In this document: positions 46,108 to 57,373 of the stretch, in pieces
How the letters are laid out: each line of letters opens with the position of its first letter
Position numbering within the stretch: position 1 is the first letter of the stretch
Assembly (NCBI GenBank): GCA_001986395.2
Contig: MQVO02000016.1
Location: 248,001 to 312,000 of the forward strand
Source: Irpex lacteus
Taxonomy: Eukaryota > Basidiomycota > Agaricomycetes > Polyporales > Irpicaceae
DNA: 64,000 bases
Direction of reading: 5' to 3'
Notes under the pieces: generated by a model
The model's database searches: none
What the model was told of the DNA's origin: nothing
The model's input: only the letters and a program-made list of their open reading frames with translations
Translations under genes and position numbers: made by a program

Positions 46108-48253
46108 TTAAGCCGTTGTAAACACCTCCCTACGTGGGATGGCATGAATGAAGAAGTTCTTTGGCTTGAGAGTGAGTGTCTGCTTGATCTCGAGCTCGTA
46201 ATCCGGGTCGGCTAACTCGAAGTTAAACTTCTGAAGGATCATTGCAAGTGCCATTATTGCCTCCTGCATGGCAAACGGGCGTCCCTGTACAACGAAATGG
46301 ATCAGTGTAAGAATCCAGATGATATACACTGCACGTACGATGCAAACACGAGCACCAAACCCAAATGGTTGCCACGCGCCAACCTGACAGGTAAAGGCGT
46401 GTTAAGAGTGATTATACAGAAGCGGGACAGAATTGCCGCAACGTACCGGTAACGCCTCGAATTTGCCATCAAGCATACGTTCCGGCTTGAACTCATCGGC
46501 CTACATAGCACAGAAAATCATGCTAATATCAATATTCTGAGCAAATATTGAGTTGTATGCATGCTCACGTCTTCACCCCACACAGCGTTATCCCTGTGTA
46601 TGGACGCTAGATGGATGGCTAGTCTCTGTCCTTTCTTGATGAAATACTTGCCATTTCCGATGACTGTATCTTCATTGGCGCTGACCGACCGGAGCGCAAT
46701 TGTGGGACCGACGCGGAGAGTCTCACGGAGAATGGCTGGAAAAAATAATTAGCCACATGAAAGCATATAGAATGAAAAGAAACGAGCACCTGTAAGGTAG
46801 GGAAACTTGCTCAGGTCCTCTGCTTGGAGTTGCTGATCGCCGAGAACATCGTCTACCTCGGCCTGTGCTTTGCGCATTACTGCAGGGTTCTTGATGAGGT
46901 AGTACACGCAGAAACTCAATAGTCCAGATGTTGTTTCGTGACCTATGGTTTGGAGGTTAGAACTGGAGTACGTGCGGGGCCGAGTCGTTGCTCACCGGCA
47001 ATTAAGAACGTGATCAACTGGACAAGGTATAACTTTGTCAGCCAGTCGAGCCGCAAAAGTATAACTGTCACTCACGTTGTTGACGATCGCTTGGTCAGAC
47101 AAGCTCTGTCCGGTTTTCGTATCCGTATTCTTGAGCATGACATTCAATAGATCCTGCTTCTCGATAGGATGCCGGCGTCGTTTGTCAAGAACTATGAACA
47201 TAGGTCTGGTATGAGTTTGTCCATGGGCTATCAAACGGCCACGTACTGCTTTGGGCGAGATCGGTCATGAACTTGATGTCAGCCTGCCATTTATTGTAAC
47301 TTGAAGGGAAGACATAGTCCGTTATGGCGGGTCGTCTGGTTCGGCGTCCACATTCGGACAAAAAATCATACATAGCTTGAACGAAAGGGTGGTTGTCATC
47401 CTAAATTGAATGTTGGATCAGACCTGCAAAATACCGAGAAGGTATCAAACCCACTCTGTAGAATGAATTGAGTCTAGGAATCGAGTTGATTAGCTAGTTT
47501 AGAACAGAATATATATGAGGAGTCCACTTACCGGTATGACATAGAACAGAGAGTTATTGTGTCCAGCGTCAGACGAGTGAAGTCTTCCGTAGGGTTAAGT
47601 CGGTATTCCGGTCCAAACCTAACTTAATCGTTAGTTGAGCTCATGATCAGGTGTGGTATGCAAAGACATGCTTGCCTTTCCCATTTGAGTACCAGTTGCG
47701 AGGCAATATCTAACATGTCCGAGAACATGCCTTTGACCTCCGTCGTTCTGAAGCTTGGGGTTAGTAGGCGATCTATCGAAAGGCACCGTTACTTTATCGT
47801 CTCAAAATGCCAGCCATTATACGCACGAGCAATACCCCAGTTTGGCTCATCCTTGTGTGCCTGGTGATTTGAGCCGAAGTGTTCATAGCTATCACATTGC
47901 ACATTAAACCAGCAACGTACTGTAAAAAGACCATCGCCAACCAGAGCCCGAATTTCTTCTAACGCCCCTCCTATTTTCTTCGTGAACTTCTGATCGTTGG
48001 AAATATCGGCACATAGCGCAGCCGAAGACACGAAAATGGTCGAAGCACCTGAGTTACGCAAAAAATATAATGTGGATGAGAACGTCTGTGTCAAGTTGTC
48101 ACAGATCGACCCACTGAACATGTAGACCTCAAAGATTTCTCCATAAGTAGCGACCCACTTGTTGAACGTGTTTATGGGTGTGTCTTTATCCACCTGAGCC
48201 GCGTGGTTCAAAATGGGAATAGAATATGGTGGTACCGGGATGGGCGTGGTCAT
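46108..48253 (-). CDS. CYP505-like P450 heme domain, stand-alone (copy O)
   Basis: Middle copy. Begins [20 protein letters not shown], with one extra residue relative to its sisters, and carries [69 protein letters not shown], the K-helix RETLR followed by [10 protein letters not shown], and [19 protein letters not shown] at the heme loop. The end is [19 protein letters not shown], stop at 46108-46110, with no reductase extension. Exon-intron structure parallels copies N and P. I take the upstream exon edge near 48125 from homology. The heme-binding Cys, ExxR and I-helix threonines are all present, so it should be catalytically competent given a partner reductase. Confidence 0.86.
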
Positions 48254-48342
48254 GACTCGTGTTACTTTAGTAGATCGTTGTGCTGATAGAAACGCAGTGG
48301 CAAAGAGAGCAATATTCCATCATAGCCTAAACTTCACTGCTC

Positions 48343-48353
48343 TATATATATAT
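48343..48353 (-). promoter_or_regulatory. TATA-repeat core promoter of P450 copy O
   Basis: An uninterrupted TATATATATAT run 90-100 bp upstream of the ATG at 48253, at the place where the sister genes have their TATA box. Confidence 0.45.
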
Positions 48354-49024
48354 GAGGCAATCAGGTGCGGTGTCCGCCGTGTCCTCCATCACAGTTGCTA
48401 CTTACGCCATCCGAAGATTTGGCATCAGACTTATGACCTAAACGGCCGCCGTTCTGAGTGCGCAAGTTGAAGGATCAGCACAAACTCGGCACCACGAGCG
48501 TGATAAGCAGAAGTTCTCACCATAACCATTCTCTCGACGCGCCGCTTTCACAGGTGACAATGAACGTATGGGACCCGGGAAGACGAACAGGGTTGCTGGC
48601 GCTACGGCTAATCAGCGTCTACGAGCTGAGGTCCTGAAATGACCAAGCGAGTATGACTAAATGTACTATATATGTACCAGGATACGTTTCGATAATGGCC
48701 TGTGTGAGGGTACAATGTGCGAAACATGGATACGAGTCAATCAATCCCGCTTCCCCGGGGCCCGCAGCACGGTGACCCTCCGAGTACTGAATTGTAAGTA
48801 CCCAGAGCTACTGGCATGCTAGGCCGTCAGTGGTACACTGTCATCCGCGTTGCAAGCGGATCGAGTACAGAAGGAAGACCTTTTGCATTGAAATCCGTGC
48901 TCATAACGAGCAAACATCTCTAGATCGTGATTATAAGGACTACATTCAACAGAGTCAAGCAGCTAAGCTGTAACTTGCAACGCGTTCTAGAATATCCTTG
49001 ACCCAAGTCGCACGGACGAGATCA
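48354..49024. other. Spacer between P450 copies O and P
   Basis: About 670 bp without open frames of note and without reductase motifs. Upstream promoter DNA of copy O and 3' flank of copy P. Confidence 0.5.
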
Positions 49025-51242
49025 TCATGCCGTGGTAGGTATTTCACTACGTGGAGTGGCATGGATATAGAAGTTCTTCGGCTTAATGCTGAGTGTCTGC
49101 ATGATTTCGAGCTCATAATCTGGGTCAGCCAAACTGAAATTGAACTTCTGCAGTATCATGGCCAGCGCCATTGTCGCTTCTTGCATAGCAAATGCTCGTC
49201 CCTGTATGATATTGATCATCAACTGAAACAAACTCAATACTACGCACTACTGGACGTACGATGCAAGCACGAGCTCCATGTCCAAATGGCTGCCATGCGC
49301 CAAGCTATATTCGGAACGGTATGACAGGCATGGAAAATACGTTATCGGGGACAGGGAACATACCGGCAATGCCTCAAATTTACCGTCAAGCATCCTTTCG
49401 GGCTTAAACTCGTCAGCCTGTAAATGCATAATATTCGTGTATTAGAATTGTAAGATGATGACGGCTGTCGACTCACGTCCTCTCCCCAGACAGCTTTGTC
49501 TCTATGAACAGCCGAAAGCTGTATGACTATACTTTGGTCCTTCTTGATGAAGTATTTGCCGTTACCGATAGTTGTGTCTTCGTTCGCATAGACATGTCGG
49601 ACAGAGATTGTGGGACCAATTCGAAGTGTTTCGCGAAGGACAGCTTCAATGAGGACAATAGGGGGTCAGAGAGGTGCGCGAGCCACAAGCATCGAGGAGA
49701 ATTACCTGTGAGGTAAGGTAGCTTGTGAAGATCTTCTACCTGGAGCTGCTGATCACCGAGCAAGTCGTCTACCTCCGCCTGCGCTTTGCGCATAGCTTCT
49801 GGAGACTTGATAAGGTAGTACATGCAGAAGCTTAGAAGGCCTAACAGCAGACAAAACAGCAAACAAATAAGTGGCTTGCATCGCGTATCATGGTGGTCAC
49901 GTCGTTTACCTGACGTTGTTTCATGACCTGAACTGAGCTGTCAGCCGATTTGTACAACCGCTGGAGGTCTGCATATGAACGCACCGGCAATTAGAAACGT
50001 AATCAACTAATGGAGCAGATACTGTTAACCTCCAATGAACAAGCATGAGTGCAGGTAATAACTGACATTGTTTATGATCGACTCGTCGGACATCTTTTCA
50101 CCAGTCTTGGTATCTGTGTTATTGAGCATAACGTTAACTAAGTCTTGCTTCTCGATGGGGTGTCTGCGACGCTTGTCAAGGACTGTTGACAAAGTGTTCA
50201 CGTTAGTTGCATCAATTGCTACGCCCGTGACTACATACTGCTTTGTGCAAGATCCGTCATATACTGCATGTCCGCTTCCCATTTGTTATAACTTCCGCGA
50301 AACAAATAATCCGCTATGGCCGGTCGCCTCATCCTACGCCCGGTCTCAGACAAGAAATCATACATAGCTTGAACAAACGGATGATTGTGGTCCTGATAGG
50401 GATAAGTCACGCTCTGTGAGCTTTTCAGAAAAAATTGTGCCGCTCTTACCCTGTAGAATGAGTTAAACCTGAACAAATTGAAGTTATTAGTCTGTCTGTT
50501 GAGAGAAAATGTCAAGGAGTGTGCCTACCGGTACGACATGGAGCACAGGGCTATTGTGTCCAATGTCAGACGAGTGAAGTCTTCTGTAGGATTAATCCGG
50601 TATTCAGGTCCAAACCTAAACCATCACGTTGGTGACATTGAATGCGGCAAGGAAGACAGAGGCTAGAATTCCTTACCTTTCCCATTTGAGTACGAGCTGG
50701 GACGCAATGTCTAACATGTCCGGAAACATGTCTTTGACCTCCGTTGTTCTGAAGCTGGGGGTCAACAGGCGATCTGGAGATAGTCATGTCAGTGTCGTCT
50801 GCTGCCAATATCATAAACTGAACGCACGAGCAATACCCCAATTGGGCTCATCCTTCCTTGCCTGTAAATCCAGTTAGAACCAACTCAAAGCGCACCGCCA
50901 GCGGAAACCTACGGTGAAAAGCCCGTCGCCGACTGCTTTGCGTAGCTCGATCAGAGCGCCATCAATGGATTTGGTGAACTTATGGTCGTTGGAGATCTCC
51001 GCACATAGTGCAGCAGACGAAACCCAGATGTTTGATACATCTATACAGTGCAGCAAGAGTTGTCAGACGAGCCTTCATAAATACAGCGTTACGCAGAGTT
51101 TCTTACTGAACATGTAGATCTCGAAGATTTCTCCGTAAGTCTCTATCCACTTGTTGAACGTCTTGATAGGGGTTTCTGGGTCCATTTGGACGGCATGTGT
51201 TAGGAGCGGTATATAAGGCGGTACTGGGATTGGAGTGGTCAT
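49025..51242 (-). CDS. CYP505-like P450 heme domain, stand-alone (copy P)
   Basis: Most upstream copy of the tandem array. Starts [20 protein letters not shown]. Motifs in order: [41 protein letters not shown], the region before the I-helix [36 protein letters not shown] followed by [24 protein letters not shown], and heme loop [18 protein letters not shown]. It ends [19 protein letters not shown] at 49025. The heme loop differs from the other copies (His for Phe, Ala for Pro after GR), while the Cys is conserved. No fused reductase follows. Order P-O-N, all on the minus strand with spacers of about 0.8 and 1.1 kb, points to tandem duplication. Confidence 0.87.
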
Positions 51243-51319
51243 GGTAAGTGACGTTCAGCGATGATGAGTGAGGGTGTGTTGTGACAGAAACTATGCTGAG
51301 GGTTATTGCATCCTCCCCC

Positions 51320-51329
51320 TTTATATATA
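51320..51329 (-). promoter_or_regulatory. TATA-like box of P450 copy P
   Basis: TATATATAAA on the minus strand, 78-87 bp upstream of the ATG at 51242, matching the position in the sister genes. Confidence 0.5.
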
Positions 51330-51722
51330 CGAGCCCTCAGCGTGGAGTGTAGCACAACGGCCGTAATCACGAGTGTCCGAAATTGTCGCATCAGATCATG
51401 CTCATTACCTGTACGGCGGTCGCGGCAATGCCATATATGAGTGAATATCAGGAAGATAAAGCGCGTTCTGAAGCTCTCACCTAGGTTGGCCCGAAGACAG
51501 ATGTTGAACACGCGCGATCCGAGTGGAGCGGTGCTTTTCAGTCACCTACATAGAGTACAGTACTCGAATGTTTGACATCGCTTGCTTGTTCCACGTTATA
51601 AAGATATTCAGATTGTAGCACTCTAGATAATTAAGCTACATACCAGGCCTCTGGGTATAAAATATCTAGTGAATAGGTATATTGTCCTTGTAGAGATAAC
51701 GAAGGGCCGACGGAAGTCATCA
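51330..51722. other. Spacer between P450 P promoter and glycosyltransferase 3' end
   Basis: About 390 bp with no open frame of note. Contains upstream promoter DNA of P450 copy P and the 3' flank of the glycosyltransferase gene. Confidence 0.45.
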
Positions 51723-53668
51723 TTAATGGTCATCGGCCCCTTTCTTTCCCCATAGCACCATCCGAGTAGATCCACTGCGCCAATCCGCCACACGACGACG
51801 CGAGAGGATAGAAAACGTGGATCTGTCGGTTCCGACAAAACCGAGGCCATTTGATTGGATAGCCGAGTCTATGACGAGCGGATGCCTATAAATAATGGAC
51901 CCGTCAGCGATCGCTGCAGAGCGGAGATGTAGCCAGCTTACCATCGACTATAACGCTCTGCTGTTCTCTGTCCAGCATGGTCTATTCTCTTCCATCCATA
52001 AGAGGCAACCTCATCCCACCATGCTTCGTTAGTTTCGTCGCTTGTCATGATGACGTGCTTCATCGGGACGTCTATGCCGTGACGTTCGAGAACCTCGTCT
52101 CGAACTTCCCTGTAAGTGAATCATGTTTGAGTCTCGAATATAAGATAACTAGATATAAAAAGAACGTACTGGACCCGCCGAGCGACAGCAGAGAGAGGCG
52201 CGAAACAGTCCTCAAAACGCTCTGCATCCCAGCACCATTCTCCAAAGTCGCCATGTCGAACATGGACGGTGATATACTATAAGATGACGATATAGTTAGG
52301 CGATAGGGGTCCTTGCTAGTGAAAGCGATGACTTACAGGTGGTGGCGAGTGCCCAACGGGTAGGCCAAGTGCACGATTGACGTATTGTGCAGCAAGGCTT
52401 TCTATACCCTCCGTCCAATGCAGGTGCTTGCCAATCTCTCGCCATGCAGGACCATACTCATACTCAAGCTCAAACCACTGTGAAAACATGAGCGATTGGT
52501 AGAAGATCAACAAGTTTGGGTGAACAGTACCTGATGGCTCCCTACATAATACAAGTAGTCGTAGCATAAGAGTTGCTCGTCGGGATCGACGACTGCCCCA
52601 TGCAGCGGCGAAGGAAGAACATCGTCTCGGAGATTCAGCTGACGATCGTAGGGATATGCAAGCCGGGCAAGGGACCAAAAAGATGCTCCTTTGTCGTGAG
52701 GAATATCAGGTAGTATCTGGATCCACTCAGGAGCCTTGGTGTAGGCAATATCTATGTGAAGACTAGTCAACGAAGCTGCACCTTCTCAGCTAATAGATAG
52801 TACACGCACCGAGCTTAAGCCATTTCGGGGCATCACTATCTCGTGGGTGGTTCTCGTCCTTCTGTACCGCTTGCCATACGCTCCAACATCCCAGTTCCTC
52901 GACCTCCTCGCTCCGTGGATCCTTTACATCCCGCCACTCAAGCATCTCCACTCCAGTCTCGTTGGCGAATCTTCGTACGTCGAATATCTCTCCGAAAGCG
53001 ATTCCTGGTGCATCTCCTCCAATATGCCACGACGGAGTAAAAGTGGGAATAATCGGTATCCGATCCGTGATCTTGGCAAGGTATATGAGGTTCATCATTG
53101 TTATGACATCGTTGTCTGAGAAGATTCGGAGATAGTGAGTATAGGCCCATAAAGATAGATTGTAAAGACACACACTCCATCCTGCACCATACCAAGATGT
53201 GATGTACTTCTTATCTGACCGAAGGTTCTCCCGAAACCTCTGCGTAGGTGGACCGAGGACCAAAGGTGAATAGCTAGGGGCGGTAGCATTATTGAAAGAC
53301 TTCGGGGGCGCGGTGCTCTCAACGCTCGTATAATTCGTGGTAGTTTCGTCTACAGCCAGTGGTGTGTTCGTATCCGCGTATGTCTGAGGGCGAGTCATTG
53401 GAGTCGTGGACGTCGCTAGATGTACTACCGCAAGCCCGAAGGAGAGAGCTCCGATGACAAGCAGTGCAACATGGCGTCGTCGTAAGCGATACGTGATAAC
53501 TCGTGTAGGCGGAAAACTGGGTAGTACTGAAGTCGATTCCTGCTTTTGTGGTAGAAGGGGAGTAGATGAGAGTGTCCGAATGTGGCTGAGCAGCTTCATT
53601 GCGGATGAGTGGTAAGTGGCGGCCGCGGGAGCGAGAGACGAGAAAGAGTCAAAAGGCAAGGCGTACAT
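51723..53668 (-). CDS. Type II membrane glycosyltransferase, O-fucosyltransferase-like
   Basis: About 550 residues, six or so exons. The N-terminus is cytosolic and basic (VITYRLRRRH), then a signal anchor HVALLVIGALSFGLAVVHLA, then a Thr-rich stem. The lumenal domain shows blocks typical of an agaricomycete family related to GDP-fucose protein O-fucosyltransferases: RFRENLRSDKKYITSWYGAG, a segment around NLIYLAKITDRIPIIPTF, GIAFGEIFDVRRFANETG, ELGCWSVWQAVQ, LLCYDYLYYV, the conserved VHVRHGDFGEWCWD, HVIMTSDETNEAWWDEV, and near the C-terminus GFVGTDRSTFSILSRRRV, which contains the pattern that binds the nucleotide sugar in this fold. Expected in the Golgi or ER, acting on proteins or glycans; the acceptor is unknown. 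The ATG at 53668 is used; an alternative in-frame ATG is at 53599. Confidence 0.8.
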
Positions 53669-54518
53669 CGTCCTAGCATCGTGGCCATTTTATTGTAGCC
53701 GAGTCCGACGGGGATAACAAGCCAGACATGCGAAATGTCCGTGGCCTACAGGCTCGACGCTCCGAACAATTTCGAAGTTCGAGACAACGTTTTGGAGCGC
53801 CGGGGATGCCGTTTCATCCACAGCACCTTCCCGATCTATCTGGATCGGCGCGTCTTTGATAGAAGATAAGCACAAAGGTCACGCTTTACTACAAAAGATA
53901 ACAAAGCCTTTCTATTGTACGTGACCGTGACACAAACTTATTCTACTCCTATCATCGGGGTCGAGACCTCGGCGAGAATGCGACCCTGGACAACGGCTCC
54001 TGGCGACTCAGCATTGAACAGTCATCGATGAGTATACTTCCGCTCGGTTGGCCACTGGCAGGTCTATAACTACAAAAGTTTGAACTTCAAGCCCCCTATG
54101 TTCCACTGGTTTCCGAACGACCCCTTGCTTACCAGTCTGTTGCTAGGCCGAGTGTTTTATCCTAAAGAACGGCTACAACAGGGGCCGTCGAAAGTATTAT
54201 GCGACTCTAGTTCTCGGACTTTCCCTAACCACGACCGCTCGCCTAAATGTATCCACTGCCAGTGAAGACCGTCCAGCCCCCTATGGTAAGTAACAGCTGA
54301 AAGAGGTCCGGTAGGTTTACTCACTTGTCCACTCGCGCACAAAAATTCACACTTTGATTAGACTGGGTGCGCCAAGTATCTTTTATGTTCTGCTCGCAGT
54401 GAAGTTTCAAAGGCAAGACTACTATGGCCACGTTTGGAAGCACTCAAATCGTATTATCCCAGTATGGCCGCATCGACTAAGGTAACATAACAGGCTCCTT
54501 AAAGCATTGCCTCCAAAT
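53669..54518. other. Intergenic stretch
   Basis: About 850 bp between the glycosyltransferase start and the SDR stop, both genes being on the minus strand. It should hold the glycosyltransferase promoter. Short frames (for example 53690-53875 and 54422-54670) carry no recognisable content; the last overlaps the SDR 3' end in another phase. Confidence 0.45.
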
Positions 54519-55768
54519 TTAATCCTGGAAATCTGTGCTATAAGCGACATCCTTCCACTCTTCCAGGATTTTCTTCGACGAATCCAGAATGTCGTTCTCG
54601 ATACGGTACGTATCAGAGCCAAGGGCGACGTACGGTGGAATCTTCTTGCCAGCCGCGACGCCCTCTCCACGAATCACGTCTACAATGACCTCTGCGCCCT
54701 TCTCCGGGTTTCCAAGCTGCTTTCCGCTTATATCTATTCCAGCAGAATTAGGAACCTCCACACGATACTCATGAATGGCTAAGGTAAGCACATACCTTGG
54801 AGGCCCTTGACTGCTGCCTTGAGCCTTTCATCGTAGGCAGATGTGCTATTCTCTCCCACGCCCATGTGTTCGGTGGCGAGGAAGTCAGTCCTAAAGTAGC
54901 CTGGCTCGAAGACGATGCTACGAAGGCCGAACGGAGAGATCTCGCTGTCGAGCCCGACCGATAGAGCTATTTGAAAAGTTTGTTGGTGAGCTTGCCCTTA
55001 TCGCTGGATGGAAACACACCTCTAACTGCATGTTTAGTTGCACAATATAGGCTGACTAGGGCATCGGACCTAGACTCTATTTCAGAAACATGGAGCAGTA
55101 GCAGAAGCGAGCAGTCCTACCACCACCCGGCTACTGAGCCTATCCAAACGATGGTGCCTGTCTTTTGCTCTCTCAGGTACGGGAGGAAGGCTCGATTGAT
55201 GTTGATAGGAGCGAACACATTGGTGCTGTAAACGGCTCAGTCCAGTTTCGACAGTCGACGTGAACATTCACATACTTGAACTGTGCGGCAACCTGCTCGG
55301 GTCTGCATTATGATCACAGTAGGTCAGTTTCTTTTTCACGCATCATATCAGTGATGGTACACTGACGTGCTAGTTTCTTGAGGAGCCACCTCCACATAAC
55401 CTATAGAAGCGTGGTGAATATCACGTCGGCCTCGTCCACAATCGACCGTACATACCTGCGTTGTTGACAACGACGTCAACTCTCCCGTGTTCCTCGATGA
55501 TCTTCTTCGCGAAGGCATTCAGCTGGTCTTGAGGCCAGTTTACGTCCAATTCGTATGTATAGGCTCCTTTGGTCTTCAAATCATCGAGTTTGCTCAGAGA
55601 ACGAGCGCGGGCCGTTGCAATGACCTTATCGCCACGAGCAAGGGCAGATAAAGTCAACAGACGACCGAACCCGGATCTGAAAAGCAGTCAGTATCCCGTA
55701 GAACAGTACTGTCACGGAGATGCATACGAGGTTCCGGTAATGAGCCAAACGAGTTGTTTAGAAGACAT
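54519..55768 (-). CDS. Short-chain dehydrogenase/reductase
   Basis: Classical SDR of roughly 275 residues. It oxidises or reduces an alcohol/carbonyl with NAD(P)(H). Start MSSKQLVWLITGTS at ATG 55768, spliced to SGFGRLLTLSALARGDKVI, giving the cofactor motif TGxxxGxG. Then come VNNAG (structural NNAG motif, at an intron), TNVFAPININRAFLPYL, the strand TGTIVWIGS, and the catalytic YxxxK as YCATK in SLYCATKHAVR. Next are GLDSEISPFGLR and VFEPGYFRTDF, and a C-terminal extension with NPEKGAEVIVDVI and EWKDVAYSTDF. About seven introns, all short and GT-AG. All active-site residues are visible. It resembles fungal SDRs annotated as oxidoreductases of unknown substrate. A decayed copy lies about 0.9 kb upstream (56630-56745). 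Confidence 0.85.
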
Positions 55769-56629
55769 GGTAAGTGTAGTAGGTCTTGGAAATGTCTCAG
55801 ATAATGTGGCAAGCAACTTGAAGTACGCTCACGCACGCCTTTATATGTGATCTGATCAGCGGCTGCTATCAGGTTGTACAGTACAGCAGGTTGCCTAGGC
55901 ATGGTACGGTACACGAAGTCAACGTCGGAAACAAATTCGGTACTATCGGCTAACGACATATCGATGGTGGTGAGGAATTGGATAACAATCTCGACGAATG
56001 TCGGAGGACGAGATACGTACGAGGCTTGAAGCTTGAGGAGCATTTTGCCATGAGGCACGACGATCGGTTGACGTATCTACTGGCCTACAGGCTAGTACGG
56101 ACTCCAGGGCGAAATCCCGTTTCATCGGGAGATGCCATCTTTGCTCGCGGGCTTTCAGAACTGCCACAATCTTCAGCTCGAGTCGTAAGTACCAAGTAAC
56201 CTCTCTCTCTTTGCTCTCGACCACTACAGAAGCTATGTTGCCCTTTGCTTGTACTGAGTATCATTTGGTTAACTAAGGTCGCAAAGGATGAGTAGCTACT
56301 GGTAAGTCCCCTACAAATAGGGCAAGTCTACTGATTCATGTACTCACCCAGCAATTGGTACTGTGGTCTTAGGTCTCAATCCAGTACTAGAATTCATTAT
56401 TTCCGAGCGGGATGCAAAATAGAATCACCTCGCTGGTTGTATCACTTACTACGTCTATGACAACTTGGCAGCCTACACAGCGAATCGGATTACGAATCAG
56501 CAGAGGTGTTAGTATGAAAAGCATTTGAGGTAAGTACTTTGAAGTGCTTTATTCATAATTGTCATTTTAAGCTGATAGTCGTAGACTCGTAGCGAATTAC
56601 TTCCGACTTGGCGGCATTTGCCTTTTTTA
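55769..56629. other. Intergenic stretch
   Basis: About 860 bp upstream of the SDR. Frames at 55943-56224 and 55978-56199 have no recognisable content. Nothing else seen. Confidence 0.4.
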
Positions 56630-56745
56630 AGGATGTCCTGAAGTACCCCGGCTCGAGGTAGCCATTTGCGAAGGCCGAACGGAGATATCTTCTAGTGAGT
56701 CAAGTGTAAGGCCGGAGACCAACATCGCCATATCCCGTTACCGTC
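56630..56745 (-). pseudogene. Decayed SDR fragment
   Basis: On the minus strand this segment matches the region of the neighbouring SDR (about 54885-54965) that encodes GLDSEISPFGLR and FEPGYFRTDF. The shared DNA core is GCGAAGGCCGAACGGAGATA versus ACGAAGGCCGAACGGAGAGA. The reading frame is broken by small insertions, so the blocks appear in different phases. Flanking parts of the gene cannot be followed reliably, though a few similar bases continue near 56790-56830. It is a relic of a tandem duplicate. Confidence 0.65.
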
Positions 56746-57373
56746 GGTCAAGAAACCTTATGCAAGGCTTTGCTGTACACCTGGACTTCGGATGCGAACT
56801 GAGTCAGTACTTCAAGTTGGGTCGGTAGACGGCTTGGCACGGAATAAGGCTTTGGATTGGTAACTCGCAGGATGTGAGTGGCATAGTAAAAAATACGGAC
56901 ATTGCACCATAAGAATAGCGATCATACCGGTAGGACCAGTTGGTTCAGACGCGACGCGTAGGGCGTCTAACGTAATCACGTAGATATTGATTTCTCCTTT
57001 GGCCGATCCGCGTCTTGGATTGCAACTTATTCATGGCTGTCTTTCGAACTGCTCCTGTAGTCACCCGGGTACATCTGCAGCTGCCATCCCTTGTATTTTC
57101 AGGAAAGTGCTTCCTTCAGAGTCATTACTCGCAGAGATGACACCGCCGGCGTTTGGCGGTGGACAACATGTGGTGTGCACGAGGCGAATACAAAGCCGCT
57201 GATTGGAGAGATTCGACAGGTTGCGAGTGAACAAGACACCGGGCTTCAGAAGTGTACGTGTCCTTCACGTTGCTATATTCACATCTCTTCACACTATCTG
57301 CTCTTCACAGTGCACTCACCACCGCCCACTTAGTACTAGCAGTTCAGACTGATCAAGCTCCTCTGGACAGGAC
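56746..57373. other. Intergenic stretch upstream of BTB paralogue 3
   Basis: About 630 bp with no supported gene. It probably contains the promoter of the BTB gene at 57374; no distinct core element is seen. Confidence 0.4.

Noticed and set aside
42798..55768. Secondary-metabolite gene cluster made of P450s, glycosyltransferase and SDR
   Set aside because: No backbone synthase (PKS, NRPS, terpene cyclase), transporter or pathway regulator; the glycosyltransferase looks like a protein/glycan enzyme of the secretory pathway.
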